Assembly (NCBI GenBank): GCA_947259005.1
Contig: CAMYKP010000006.1
Location: 806,001-870,000, forward strand
Direction: 5' to 3'
Length of the DNA: 64,000 bases
DNA from: an uncultured Parasphingopyxis sp.
GTDB taxonomy: Bacteria > Pseudomonadota > Alphaproteobacteria > Sphingomonadales > Sphingomonadaceae
Shown here: in pieces, positions 1-8,168 of the stretch
Numbering within the stretch: position 1 is the first letter of the stretch
Layout: every line of letters starts with the position of its first letter
Position numbers and translations under genes: made by a program
The notes under the pieces: model-generated
The model's database searches: none
Told to the model about the DNA's origin: nothing
What the model saw: the letters and a program-made list of their open reading frames with translations, nothing else

Positions 1-1522
1 GATATTTCGGATAGAAGATAAACGGATTTTCCCGCGGCATGCCCGGACGACGCTGGGTCCGGGAACGCAGGCGGATATAGCCCGATTCCAGTTTCGCGAT
101 GCCTGCAATCCGCACGGACTCGCGATAGGCGACCAGTCGGTTCAGCGTCACATATTTCTTGTTCGAGCCAAGCGCCGCCATGCGCTTGATGATCCGTTCC
201 ATATGCTCCCAGCTGTAAAAGCTGTTATGCGCATCGCGGAACGCGCGCTCCCATTCCTCATCGCTCATCTTCGGATGATGGGTGACGCGGTGGTTGAGAT
301 CATATTTGGCAAGATCGGGGTCCATCCAGACGCCGGATTCATACAGCTTCTTGTGATCCTCGCTCCCCGGCAGCGGCGTCAGATAGTTGAGATACAGCGC
401 ATCCACGGCGAGGTCGGTCTTGATCAGCTCGATATCGTGCATGATCGATTCATAGCTGTCGTTCGGAAAGCCGAGGATATAGCCGCACATGATGAATACC
501 GGATGCTGCTTCCATGCGAGGAACATGTCGCGATATTCCTCGACCCGGTTCTGCCGCTTGTTCGCCGCTTCGAGATTGTCGGCGTTGACGTTTTCAAGAC
601 CGATGAAAATCTGGTCGGCCCCGGCGGCGCAGCATTTGTCGATAAAGCCGTCGATCCGGTGGGCCAGCGTGTCGACCTGGATCGCCATATTGACCGGGAA
701 GCCCTGTTTCCGAAGATCGATCAGCCGGTCGAGAAAGGATTCCCAGTTGCGGTTGCGCGCGAAATTGTCGTCGGTCAGCAGGAAGCGGGTCACCCCTTCC
801 TTGGCGTTTTCGCGGACGATCAACTCAAGATCGTCTGCCGTGCGGAAGCGGCTCTTGCGCCCCTGCACATTAATGATCGTGCAGAAGGAACATTCGAACG
901 GACAGCCGCGCCCCAGATCGAAGCTCGAATAGCTGTTGATGTTCCGCTTCACCTGTTCGGGCGGCATGAAGGGGATCGGCGCGCCAGCGAGATTGGGCGT
1001 ATCGTTCAGATAGTCATAAACCGGTTTAAGAGCGCCGTTGGATGCATCGATCAGGACCTCGTCGATCCGCCCCTCTTCGGCTTCCCCGCCGAACAGGCCG
1101 ATGCCGAGCTCCTGCGCCTCGATGATTTCAGGCGGCTGTTCCTTGAGCATCGACATGCAGCCGGAGACGTGAAAACCGCCGATTGAAACCGGCAGGTCGG
1201 CAGCGCGAAATTCGCGCGCCAGATCCATTGCCCGGGGATACTGGTTGGACTGGACGCCGACCAACCCGACAAACGCCTTGCCGCCATCCTTGCGGATCGT
1301 GCGGATGATCTTGGCCGGATTCACATTCTCGTGGATTTCGTCGATCGCGTGGACGACGCAGTCATATTCGGAAAGCACGCCGCGTTCGAGCGCGTCGTTC
1401 ACAATCCCCGCCAGGCAGGCGAGCGAGTTGGACGGAATGAGCGACCGCCACCATTGCAGCGGATAGCCATCATCATGATAGCGCGTCGGCTTGATCAGGT
1501 AGATATGAAATTTTTCGCGCAT
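1..1522 (-). CDS. B12-binding-domain radical SAM protein (partial, 3' end outside window)
   Basis: The reading frame is open from an ATG at 1522 to the window edge (507 codons seen, no stop). A purine-rich ribosome site (AGGGGG) lies 7 nt upstream of the ATG. The N-terminal ~150 residues look like a cobalamin-binding-type Rossmann domain (a GGFH stretch near residue 120). The radical SAM cysteines are plain at C207, C211 and C214 (CPFECSFC), so a 4Fe-4S cluster and S-adenosylmethionine chemistry are expected. An LGFP-type strand and an LTPLPGS segment follow, as in BchE/HpnJ-like enzymes. The substrate cannot be told from the sequence. The gene stands alone here, ahead of scoAB on the same strand. 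The family is secure; the reaction is not. Confidence 0.85.
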   Translation of the reverse strand, partial: MREKFHIYLIKPTRYHDDGYPLQWWRSLIPSNSLACLAGIVNDALERGVLSEYDCVVHAIDEIHENVNPAKIIRTIRKDGGKAFVGLVGVQSNQYPRAMDLAREFRAADLPVSIGGFHVSGCMSMLKEQPPEIIEAQELGIGLFGGEAEEGRIDEVLIDASNGALKPVYDYLNDTPNLAGAPIPFMPPEQVKRNINSYSSFDLGRGCPFECSFCTIINVQGRKSRFRTADDLELIVRENAKEGVTRFLLTDDNFARNRNWESFLDRLIDLRKQGFPVNMAIQVDTLAHRIDGFIDKCCAAGADQIFIGLENVNADNLEAANKRQNRVEEYRDMFLAWKQHPVFIMCGYILGFPNDSYESIMHDIELIKTDLAVDALYLNYLTPLPGSEDHKKLYESGVWMDPDLAKYDLNHRVTHHPKMSDEEWERAFRDAHNSFYSWEHMERIIKRMAALGSNKKYVTLNRLVAYRESVRIAGIAKLESGYIRLRSRTQRRPGMPRENPFIFYPKY

Positions 1523-1598
1523 CAATAGCCCCCTGTGGCAAGGAACCTACGCGAGAATTGCCTCTATCGCCACAATATTTCGCAACCGCAGCAGATAT

Positions 1599-2264
1599 TC
1601 AGCCCGCCGATACCCGCTCGATGTAATGGGCCGTCGTTTTCTCGCCGACTTCCTCCACCGTCACGCCCGGCGCCAGTTCGATCAGTTCAAAAGGGCTTTC
1701 ATGATCGGGCCGCTTGAACACGCCGAGATTGGTAACGATCATGTCGACGACATTCGTCCCGGTCAGCGGCAAGGTACAAGCGGGAATGAATTTGGGATCG
1801 CCGGCCTTGGAATTGTGATCCATGACGACGATGATCTTCTTCACGCCGGCGACGAGATCCATCGCGCCGCCCATGCCCTTGATCATCTTGCCGGGAATCA
1901 TCCAGTTGGCGATATCGCCATTTTCAGCGACTTCCATCGCGCCGAGCACGGTCAGATCGATATGCCCACCGCGGATCATCGCGAAGCTCTGGTCGGACCC
2001 GAAATAGCTGGACGACGGCAATTCGCTGATTGTCTGCTTGCCCGCATTGATGAGATCGGGATCGATGTCCTCGGGATAGGGAAACGGCCCGATTCCGAGC
2101 ATGCCGTTTTCCGACTGTAAGGTCACTTCAACCCCGTCCGGGATGTGATTGGCGACCAGTGTCGGGATGCCGATCCCGAGATTGACGTAATAGCCGTCCT
2201 CAAGCTCCTGCGCGGCCCGTGCGGCCATCTGGTTGCGGTCCCAGCCTTTGATTGCATCGCTCAT
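1599..2264 (-). CDS. scoB: 3-oxoacid CoA-transferase subunit B
   Basis: This 221-residue protein is the beta subunit of succinyl-CoA:3-oxoacid CoA-transferase, which moves CoA from succinyl-CoA to acetoacetate or a related 3-oxoacid. The family motif SENG is at residues 51-54, and E52 is the expected glutamate that carries CoA as a thioester. The NLGIGIPT glycine-rich stretch lies at 28-35. Length is normal for the family. Its ATG shares one base with the stop of scoA (TAATG), so the two subunits are translationally coupled, as expected for an A2B2-type enzyme. It probably serves ketone-body or polyhydroxybutyrate breakdown in the cytoplasm. Confidence 0.95.
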   Translation of the reverse strand: MSDAIKGWDRNQMAARAAQELEDGYYVNLGIGIPTLVANHIPDGVEVTLQSENGMLGIGPFPYPEDIDPDLINAGKQTISELPSSSYFGSDQSFAMIRGGHIDLTVLGAMEVAENGDIANWMIPGKMIKGMGGAMDLVAGVKKIIVVMDHNSKAGDPKFIPACTLPLTGTNVVDMIVTNLGVFKRPDHESPFELIELAPGVTVEEVGEKTTAHYIERVSAG

Positions 2265-2971
2265 TAGGCCGACTCCCTTTCGCGGGTTGTCTCGAACTCG
2301 ATTTTCTTTTCGTATGGCGATCCGTCTATCAGGCGTTTGACGTAGATACCGGGCAGATGGATGCAGTCCGGATCAAGCGTGCCGGTCTCGACGATCTCTT
2401 CCACTTCGGCGACGCATATCTTGCCAGCCGTCGCCATCGGGGCATTGAAGTTGCGCGCCGTCTTGCGGAAAACGAGATTGCCGGACGTGTCCGCCTTCCA
2501 GCCCTTGATGATGCAAAGGTCTGCAAAGATGCCGCGCTCGAGGATATAATCCTCCCCGTCGAACTGCTTCACTTCCTTGCCCTCGGCCACAACCGTGCCA
2601 ACGCCGGTCTTGGTGTAGAAGCCCGGAATGCCAGCGCCCCCGGCTCTGCAGCGTTCGGCAAGCGTGCCTTGGGGGCAGAATTCAACCTCAAGCTCCTTGG
2701 CGAGGAACTGGCGTTCAAATTCCTTATTCTCCCCGACATAGGAGGAGATCATCTTCTTGACCTGCTTGGTGCGCAAGAGCTTGCCCAGCCCCTCCCCGTC
2801 AATGCCCGCATTGTTGGAGGCGATGGTAAGGTCTTTGGTGCCGGCATCGCGGATCGCATCGATCAGCCGTTCGGGAATGCCGCACAGGCCAAAACCGCCA
2901 GCGCAGATATGCATGCCATCAAACAACAGCCCATCGAGCGCTGCAGCGGCATCGGGGTATATTTTCTTCAT
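2264..2971 (-). CDS. scoA: 3-oxoacid CoA-transferase subunit A
   Basis: This is the alpha subunit of the same CoA-transferase. The CoA-binding loop [10 protein letters not shown] is at residues 25-34. I chose the ATG at 2971 (protein [10 protein letters not shown]..., 235 residues) because GGAG sits 7 nt upstream and homologues start here; an in-frame ATG 15 nt earlier (2986) lacks this support. It is immediately followed by scoB with a 1-nt overlap. The 145-bp gap upstream (2972-3116) should hold the promoter; no clear operator was seen there. Confidence 0.94.
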   Translation of the reverse strand: MKKIYPDAAAALDGLLFDGMHICAGGFGLCGIPERLIDAIRDAGTKDLTIASNNAGIDGEGLGKLLRTKQVKKMISSYVGENKEFERQFLAKELEVEFCPQGTLAERCRAGGAGIPGFYTKTGVGTVVAEGKEVKQFDGEDYILERGIFADLCIIKGWKADTSGNLVFRKTARNFNAPMATAGKICVAEVEEIVETGTLDPDCIHLPGIYVKRLIDGSPYEKKIEFETTRERESA

Positions 2972-3116
2972 CTTCGGGCTCCGCATAGGAATTGCGGCCC
3001 TTTAGGCAACCACAACGGGCCGGGTCAATTGCCGTAACCGTCACCCTTGGCGCACAATCTGCAACTATGCGGCAAGCGGAGGCTTTCTGCGCCGGTCAAT
3101 CGGGCAGCCGCACGGT

Positions 3117-3671
3117 TCACGCCCAGAAAGCGAGATAGGCGAAGACCAGAGTTCCGGCTGCGCTGGCCAGGATTGTCGGCCGCCGATACGCCGGTGCAAG
3201 CAGGCCGACGACAAGGCCGCCCATAACGACGAAGAATAAAGCAACGCCCATCACGATGCCGTAATAGCGAAATATTTGCGGGCCATGCCCTTTATGCAGC
3301 TCGGTAAGCGCGCTCAGCATGTCGGGCTGCACCAGCTTGGCGGTGGTGCCGGTTTCGCCATTTTCAAATCGCAGATGCAGGCGTGAGGTCGGTCGGGTCA
3401 TGAAGCTGTCGCCGCGGCCGCGGATATAATCGAAATCGATTCCGAGTTCCTCGTCCGCAATAAAGCGGCGCACCTCGGCTTCCAGCTCGGGATTCTCGTT
3501 GGTCAAAACATAACCCTGCGGCACCGCAATTTCGGTTTCGACCGTTTCACCCTGGACCCCGGCAAGGTAGAGGCTGCCGGTGATGGCCATCAGAATGAAA
3601 GCGGGCGCCAGCAACGCGGCAAGGTAGAGGTGGATACTTACCAGGCCGCGGCGCAGCTTGACTTTGTTCAT
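3117..3671 (-). CDS. PepSY-associated membrane protein
   Basis: The protein has 184 residues. A transmembrane helix at about residues 12-35 is followed by a ~95-residue periplasmic part, then two more hydrophobic helices at about 137-160 and 163-182. The opening (basic residues, then VSIHLYLAALLAPAF) is typical of PepSY_TM/PiuB-like proteins, which often accompany TonB-dependent iron receptors and ferric reductase systems. No receptor gene is in the window. A Fur-like dyad lies 64-82 nt upstream of the start, which fits iron control. The exact role is unknown. Its upstream region is shared with the divergent uspA gene. Confidence 0.7.
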   Translation of the reverse strand: MNKVKLRRGLVSIHLYLAALLAPAFILMAITGSLYLAGVQGETVETEIAVPQGYVLTNENPELEAEVRRFIADEELGIDFDYIRGRGDSFMTRPTSRLHLRFENGETGTTAKLVQPDMLSALTELHKGHGPQIFRYYGIVMGVALFFVVMGGLVVGLLAPAYRRPTILASAAGTLVFAYLAFWA

Positions 3672-3734
3672 TACGGAAATCCTGTTTTTCGCTCATTGGC
3701 CAGAGTGATACCTGCCTGGCCCGTTTGTTATGCT

Positions 3735-3753
3735 ATTGCGTACCATTCGCAAT
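3735..3753. promoter_or_regulatory. Candidate Fur-type operator (inverted repeat)
   Basis: The sequence contains ATTGCG, a 7-nt spacer, then CGCAAT: a perfect 6-bp inverted repeat over 19 bp. It resembles alphaproteobacterial Fur/iron boxes upstream of iron-uptake genes. It lies 64 nt upstream of the PepSY-type gene start, so it would control that gene more plausibly than the stress gene on the other side. The palindrome is seen directly; the identity of the regulator is inference. Confidence 0.4.
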
Positions 3754-3785
3754 AAAGGCAGTCAATGGACATTAGCTGCCGGTGT

Positions 3786-3799
3786 TTGACCTTGATCAA
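3786..3799 (+). promoter_or_regulatory. FNR/FixK-type box with class II promoter geometry
   Basis: The sequence TTGACCTTGATCAA matches the TTGA-N6-TCAA core of FNR/FixK boxes. A -10-like hexamer TATACG at 3820-3825 would put the start point near 3832, so the box would be centred near -40, the usual class II activator position. The universal stress gene begins at 3864. Oxygen-limitation control of a tandem Usp protein is a familiar pattern. Confidence 0.6.
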
Positions 3800-3863
3800 G
3801 GCCGCTTTCGTGATCCCGCTATACGCCCTATACAAAGAGATATTTCCTTTGGGGAGAATGATC

Positions 3864-4667
3864 ATGAAATCCATCCTGTTACCCGTGAATGACGAAGAAG
3901 GCTTCGAATCCCGGCTGCAAGCCGCGCTTGATATTGGACGCGCGAGCAATGGACATATCACTTTCCTCCACGGCATTCCGGTCAGCGATTATGTCGCGCT
4001 CGATCCCTTTGGCGGGTCCTATTATGTCGCGGAACAGCGTGAGGCCGCGCTTGAAGAAGCCGAGCGCAAGCGGTCGATGCTCCGGGAAACCATGGCAAAC
4101 GAGGATGTGTCCTGGGACTTCCTGTCCGAGGACGGTGCACCCGATGATGTATTGATCAGCCAGTCTCGGCTGGCCGATGTCGTCGTGCTCAGCGAGCCGG
4201 CCGGCGATCATGATGCCGACCTCGCCTCAAGTGTCACCTATATGGTCATGACCGCCCAATGCCCGGTTCTCGCCGTACCCCAGTCCAGCAAGGCGCTCGA
4301 TTGCGCAGGCAAGGCCGTGATCGCCTGGAACGGGTCGGAGCAGGCTGCCAATGCAATGCGCGCCGCCATTCCCCTGCTCAAGTCCGCCGGCTCTGTCGAA
4401 GTCGTGACGATCGGCGAGGATCCGGCCTATTTTCCGGCCTCGACCGCGGGCACTTATCTGTCCCGTCACGGGATCAAGGCCGAACTGATCCAGCGTGAAC
4501 GGAACACGAAAATCGCCGATGCGATGCACAGCCTGCTGATCGACCGCGAAGCCGATTATATGGTGATGGGCGCCTATGGGCACAGCCGGGTCCGGCAAAC
4601 GCTGTTCGGCGGCGTGTCCCGCCACTTTATCCAGCGCTCGCCTGTACCGGTCCTGATGGCGCATTAA
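3864..4667 (+). CDS. Tandem-domain universal stress protein
   Basis: The protein has 267 residues made of two UspA-like Rossmann domains. The first begins MKSILLPVND; the second starts near residue 150 (KAVIAWNGSE). The second domain keeps the ATP-binding signature of UspA/MJ0577 proteins (GAYGHS...FGGVSRH near the C-terminus). I chose the ATG at 3864 because GGGGAG ends 7 nt before it; an ATG at 3858 is too close to that site. An FNR-type box upstream suggests induction at low oxygen. The stop is 9 bp from the converging cyanophycinase-like gene. Confidence 0.88.
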   Translation: MKSILLPVNDEEGFESRLQAALDIGRASNGHITFLHGIPVSDYVALDPFGGSYYVAEQREAALEEAERKRSMLRETMANEDVSWDFLSEDGAPDDVLISQSRLADVVVLSEPAGDHDADLASSVTYMVMTAQCPVLAVPQSSKALDCAGKAVIAWNGSEQAANAMRAAIPLLKSAGSVEVVTIGEDPAYFPASTAGTYLSRHGIKAELIQRERNTKIADAMHSLLIDREADYMVMGAYGHSRVRQTLFGGVSRHFIQRSPVPVLMAH

Positions 4668-4676
4668 CGGAAAAGC

Positions 4677-5915
4677 TCAGGACGCGGTCGTCTCGCTCGA
4701 AATCGAGACGCGCACACCGGTCAGCGTGCCGTTCCACCCTTGATCGGACGGGCCGCGCCAATAGCCGGTATCGCGGTCTGCCCGGAACGTAAAACGGGCA
4801 TTGCGCTTGCCCTCGGCAAGCATTGCCTCGAACCGTGCCGAACGGCCCGCCCGCTGTTCGATGACATGCAACGACCGCCTCTCGCCTTCGAGCGGGCGAA
4901 GCAGCTCCACACTGGGCCACAAGCCGCCGGATATGGTCTGGCGAGCACGTACGGCTTCCCGCTCAGGACTGGCTGAAACCGCAAGCGTCGAAAGGTTGAC
5001 GCTATCCCCGCCATGAAGGCGTGAAAGCAGCAGCCCGGTCACTTGCATCGCGCCCTCTTCCCGCACCGGTACCGCACGCCTGCCATCAAGCAATGTCAGC
5101 GCACCCCGACCGATCACATTGGCGCTATAATCGGCAAGATTCACCAACAGCGCTGTATCTTCATCGATACCGATTCCGATACGCGCGGCCCGGGGCTGTT
5201 CCATGATCGCCCGTGCCAGCCTGCCAAGCCGTCCGCGCTGCCCAAAATGCTGATCGACAGTGAATGGCGAAAACAATCTCAGGCCCGTCGTCATTATGAG
5301 CCTGCCGTCATCGGCTGACAGTTGGTCGTCGACCGGGCCGAACAGCGCGCCAAACGCATCGCCGCGTGCAATCATCGGCCTGCTCATCGCTGCGGCGCTC
5401 ATTCCGCCGATTATGGCTCCCGATGCCAACCGGGCGCGGATGGCCGCCAGCATCGGGCTGTCGGCTCCGCGTTCGCGTATAAGAGCCTGGGTCAAGCGCA
5501 GCTGATCGCCGCCGGTGAACCAGATCGCTCCGGCATTTTCGATCTTCGCGATTTCCCCGGCATTGTCGGCATTGGAAGCCCACTCGCTTTCGTCGACATC
5601 GGGCGTGTCAGGATCGTCGGTCAGGGCGAGGTGGACGACCCTGATATTTTCGGGCGACACGCCATAGAACATCAGTTCCCCGGCAAAGGCTGCGGCCCGG
5701 CTGGCCGAATCGGCCGACGCGGCCGCGATTATGGCAATGTTCGGCGCTTCGGCCGGCCGGTTATCGATGAACGCGCGATACACGGCCTCATTGTCCAGCG
5801 AGAGCGCGCCACCAACGATCAGCACGCGGCCAGTATCGGCCCCGGCCGGCGCATTGAGCGGGATGCACGCAGCGAGCAACGCCCCGACAAGGGCTACAAA
5901 TCGGATTAAAGCCAT
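4677..5915 (-). CDS. Exported cyanophycinase-like S51 peptidase
   Basis: The protein has 412 residues. An N-terminal hydrophobic export segment ends in LLAAC at residues 13-17, a possible lipoprotein box; a signal peptidase I site after AGA is the alternative. The body resembles cyanophycinase: a GGDQ loop, the nucleophile elbow GGMSAAA in place of the usual GTSAGA, then DQHF followed by a GRLGR stretch, all in family order. These enzymes cleave beta-Asp-Arg dipeptides from cyanophycin. The last ~130 residues go beyond the usual catalytic domain. Its start overlaps the end of the HAD gene by 10 nt, so the two are probably cotranscribed. No cyanophycin synthetase is nearby, so an external polymer or another isopeptide may be the substrate. 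Confidence 0.78.
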   Translation of the reverse strand: MALIRFVALVGALLAACIPLNAPAGADTGRVLIVGGALSLDNEAVYRAFIDNRPAEAPNIAIIAAASADSASRAAAFAGELMFYGVSPENIRVVHLALTDDPDTPDVDESEWASNADNAGEIAKIENAGAIWFTGGDQLRLTQALIRERGADSPMLAAIRARLASGAIIGGMSAAAMSRPMIARGDAFGALFGPVDDQLSADDGRLIMTTGLRLFSPFTVDQHFGQRGRLGRLARAIMEQPRAARIGIGIDEDTALLVNLADYSANVIGRGALTLLDGRRAVPVREEGAMQVTGLLLSRLHGGDSVNLSTLAVSASPEREAVRARQTISGGLWPSVELLRPLEGERRSLHVIEQRAGRSARFEAMLAEGKRNARFTFRADRDTGYWRGPSDQGWNGTLTGVRVSISSETTAS

Positions 5916-6562
5916 CCGTCCTGCAGTTCCAAGACCTTGCCCAGATCAGCAAGCGCCTGGGCCTCGCCGGTAACCTTGATCGCCTTCATGCCGAGCGCCG
6001 CAGCCGGCTTGCAGTTGATACCCAGGTCATCGAGATAGACGCAGTCGACCGGATCGACTTCCAGCGTCTCGCACATCATCATATAAATGCGCGGATCGGG
6101 CTTGCGGACGCCTGCCTTGGAGCTTTCGATCACATGATCGAAGCGCGTCATGATGTCGGCAATTGCCAGCGCCTTCCGCTCGCTTCGCGCCATACCTGCC
6201 CCCTTGCCCGCAGGGACATTGTTGGTGATGCAGCCAAGCTTGTGGCCCTTGGATTTCAGCACATCGAGCGCCGCAACCATTTTAGGCCGGATATCGCCGG
6301 ACAGGCAGGCCAGCACATCGGCACCGGTCAGGTTATCCGCACCCACTGCGCGTGCTTCTTCGGCAAACATCGTGTCGAATCCGGCTGCATCGATCTCCGC
6401 GCGCTCGAACCGGGCCCAGGCGTTGTCGTCGGGATCGGCCGAATTGATCTTGCGCACGATATTGTGCGGCAGCCCTTTCTCCACTTCCATGCGGTTGAAG
6501 GCGTCAAACGGAGATGTCGTGACGACGCCTCCGAAATCCCAGAGCACTGCTTGATATGTCAT
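5906..6562 (-). CDS. HAD-family hydrolase
   Basis: The protein has 218 residues. The HAD nucleophile is D9 in WDFGGV; the second motif-I aspartate is replaced by glycine, as in the ACAD10/epoxide-hydrolase N-terminal branch. The motif II threonine is in CITNN, the motif III lysine in GVRKPDP, and the motif IV acid pair in YLDDLG. It probably acts on a small phosphorylated or halogenated metabolite; the substrate cannot be read. It lies between the VOC gene (40-nt gap) and the cyanophycinase-like gene (10-nt overlap), apparently in one operon. Confidence 0.82.
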   Translation of the reverse strand: MTYQAVLWDFGGVVTTSPFDAFNRMEVEKGLPHNIVRKINSADPDDNAWARFERAEIDAAGFDTMFAEEARAVGADNLTGADVLACLSGDIRPKMVAALDVLKSKGHKLGCITNNVPAGKGAGMARSERKALAIADIMTRFDHVIESSKAGVRKPDPRIYMMMCETLEVDPVDCVYLDDLGINCKPAAALGMKAIKVTGEAQALADLGKVLELQDGWL

Positions 6563-6602
6563 GGCGCCCTCTTTCGCGACGACCGGGCGAAGGTCAAGCG
6601 CT

Positions 6603-7046
6603 CTAATATTTCGGGACGATTTCCGACAATGCGATGGAGCAGGCCATATCCTCCGGCATCAGGTCTATCCGCGCTTCGCGAAAATGCGTGAAGCGATCAA
6701 ACCACGGTTCGGTTCCGCCCAGCTTTACTTCGAAACCGGTTTCGATCCCCGCGTCGCGGGCGCGCGCCAGCCCGTCATCCATATTGGCAACGCCGAAAAC
6801 GATAATGCAGCTGCCCTCGCCATGTTTCTGAAGCCGCTCCCAATAGCGCCCCTCCTCCTTGAGCGGCGCAAGGATTTCCAGACCTGAATCCCATGAAAGA
6901 GCAGCAACGACACCCGTGCTTTCCACAATGGCCGGCTCATCGAATTCAACGCCAAGCGCCTTGCTGATCCGCTCCACATAAGCGTCGACATTTTCCCGGT
7001 ACACCACGATCGCAACATGATCGATTTTCTGAATGGCCTGTTCCAT
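6603..7046 (-). CDS. VOC-superfamily protein, methylmalonyl-CoA-epimerase-like
   Basis: The protein has 147 residues and two beta-alpha-beta-beta-beta modules. It opens with IDHVAIVVY, a typical glyoxalase/VOC first strand with the metal-binding His. LEILAPL near residue 57 supplies a glutamate ligand, and a second HxxxxxDLMPED-type region closes the fold. Length and order resemble methylmalonyl-CoA epimerase and related lyases. No mutase or carboxylase gene is adjacent, so I do not assign the reaction. It is the first gene of a probable operon with the HAD and cyanophycinase-like genes. Confidence 0.72.
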   Translation of the reverse strand: MEQAIQKIDHVAIVVYRENVDAYVERISKALGVEFDEPAIVESTGVVAALSWDSGLEILAPLKEEGRYWERLQKHGEGSCIIVFGVANMDDGLARARDAGIETGFEVKLGGTEPWFDRFTHFREARIDLMPEDMACSIALSEIVPKY

Positions 7047-7119
7047 GCGCCTCTCTCCCCCAACGTTTCGCAGCAGGACTAGAAAGGTTTGAATACTAAG
7101 TAAATGGCCGGAATTGCAC

Positions 7120-8037
7120 CTATGCGTTATGCTTGAGTTTGAGGCCCGGACGCGCCCATTCGGTTTTCACCAGCCGCCCGGTGCCCGAAAGGCAGATATA
7201 GGCTGTGCGCATATCCGCGCCGCCCCAGCAGATATTGGTCGTGAAGATGTCGTCCGTCTCCACGAATTCGACAAGTTCACCCGATGGTGAAACGACGGAA
7301 ATCCCGCATTCGCCGATGGTAGCCACGCAGATATTGCCGCATTCCTCCATGCCCAAGCTATCGAAAAATTTATAGCCGGCGGGCCGATAGAGCGGAATAC
7401 CGGGGCCGCCGGGGCCTGCCGTATCGTCGACCTTGCCGGGCGCGATGATGTTGAACGCGGTCAGCCGACACGTATAGGTTTCGGCAGCATACAGCGTCTT
7501 GCCATCGGGCGAGAGGCCAACGCCATTCGGATTGTAGGAGGGGAAAATCACCTCTTCGAGATGGCTGCCATCCGCCTTGGCATAGAAGATACCGACAATG
7601 TCATGACACCGCGTTTCGAAATCCTGCTTGCCGTGGTCGGTGAACCAGAAGCCGCCATGCGCATCGAAAACGATATCGTTGGGACCGCGCAACACACAGT
7701 CGAAATCGCCCGACTTGTAGAGGGTTTCCACTTCGCCGGTGGCAAGGTCGATCCGCTCGATCCGGCCGCCGGAATAATCCTCCGCGATCCCGTGCGGGGC
7801 AAGCATGCCGTTGCTTTCGACATAATTGAAACCGCCATTGTTGCAGACATAGAGCTTGCCATCCGGGCCGATCGCCAACCCGTTGGGCCCGCCGCCCGGC
7901 TCGGCAACGATTTCCTTGGTGCCATCGGGCTGTACCCGGGTGATCCGCCCGGCCGCGATCTCGACAAGGATGATGCTGCCATCGTCCATCGCCACCGGGC
8001 CCTCGGGGAAACGCAAGCCGTCCGTTACCAATTCCAT
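7120..8037 (-). CDS. SMP-30/gluconolactonase family protein
   Basis: This 305-residue six-bladed beta-propeller belongs to the SMP-30/lactonase family. Seen motifs are LRFPEGPVA with a metal-binding Glu at the start, GGPNGLAIGPDGKLYV near residue 50, GPNDIVFDAHGGFWFTD near 118, and NPNGVGLSPDGKTLYAAET near 170. Such enzymes hydrolyse sugar or other lactones with a divalent metal. No signal peptide is visible. It is divergent from the aldehyde dehydrogenase gene across a 131-bp gap, and the pairing may reflect one sugar-acid or lactone pathway; this is inference. Confidence 0.85.
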   Translation of the reverse strand: MELVTDGLRFPEGPVAMDDGSIILVEIAAGRITRVQPDGTKEIVAEPGGGPNGLAIGPDGKLYVCNNGGFNYVESNGMLAPHGIAEDYSGGRIERIDLATGEVETLYKSGDFDCVLRGPNDIVFDAHGGFWFTDHGKQDFETRCHDIVGIFYAKADGSHLEEVIFPSYNPNGVGLSPDGKTLYAAETYTCRLTAFNIIAPGKVDDTAGPGGPGIPLYRPAGYKFFDSLGMEECGNICVATIGECGISVVSPSGELVEFVETDDIFTTNICWGGADMRTAYICLSGTGRLVKTEWARPGLKLKHNA

Positions 8038-8168
8038 GTTTCATCCTCTCTTGAGATGCGGTCTGTTTTCCTTTTGCCGCCTATGACGGACAGCCAACTA
8101 TCGTTGCCCGCGCGGGTCAAGTGACTTAATGGTCGGAGCAGAGAGAAATCCTCCCGGGAAACAGAAAA

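Noticed and set aside
203-1186. A 327-codon + strand frame at the window start
   Set aside because: The - strand encodes a radical SAM protein with CX3CX2C over the same bases; the + frame has no domain.
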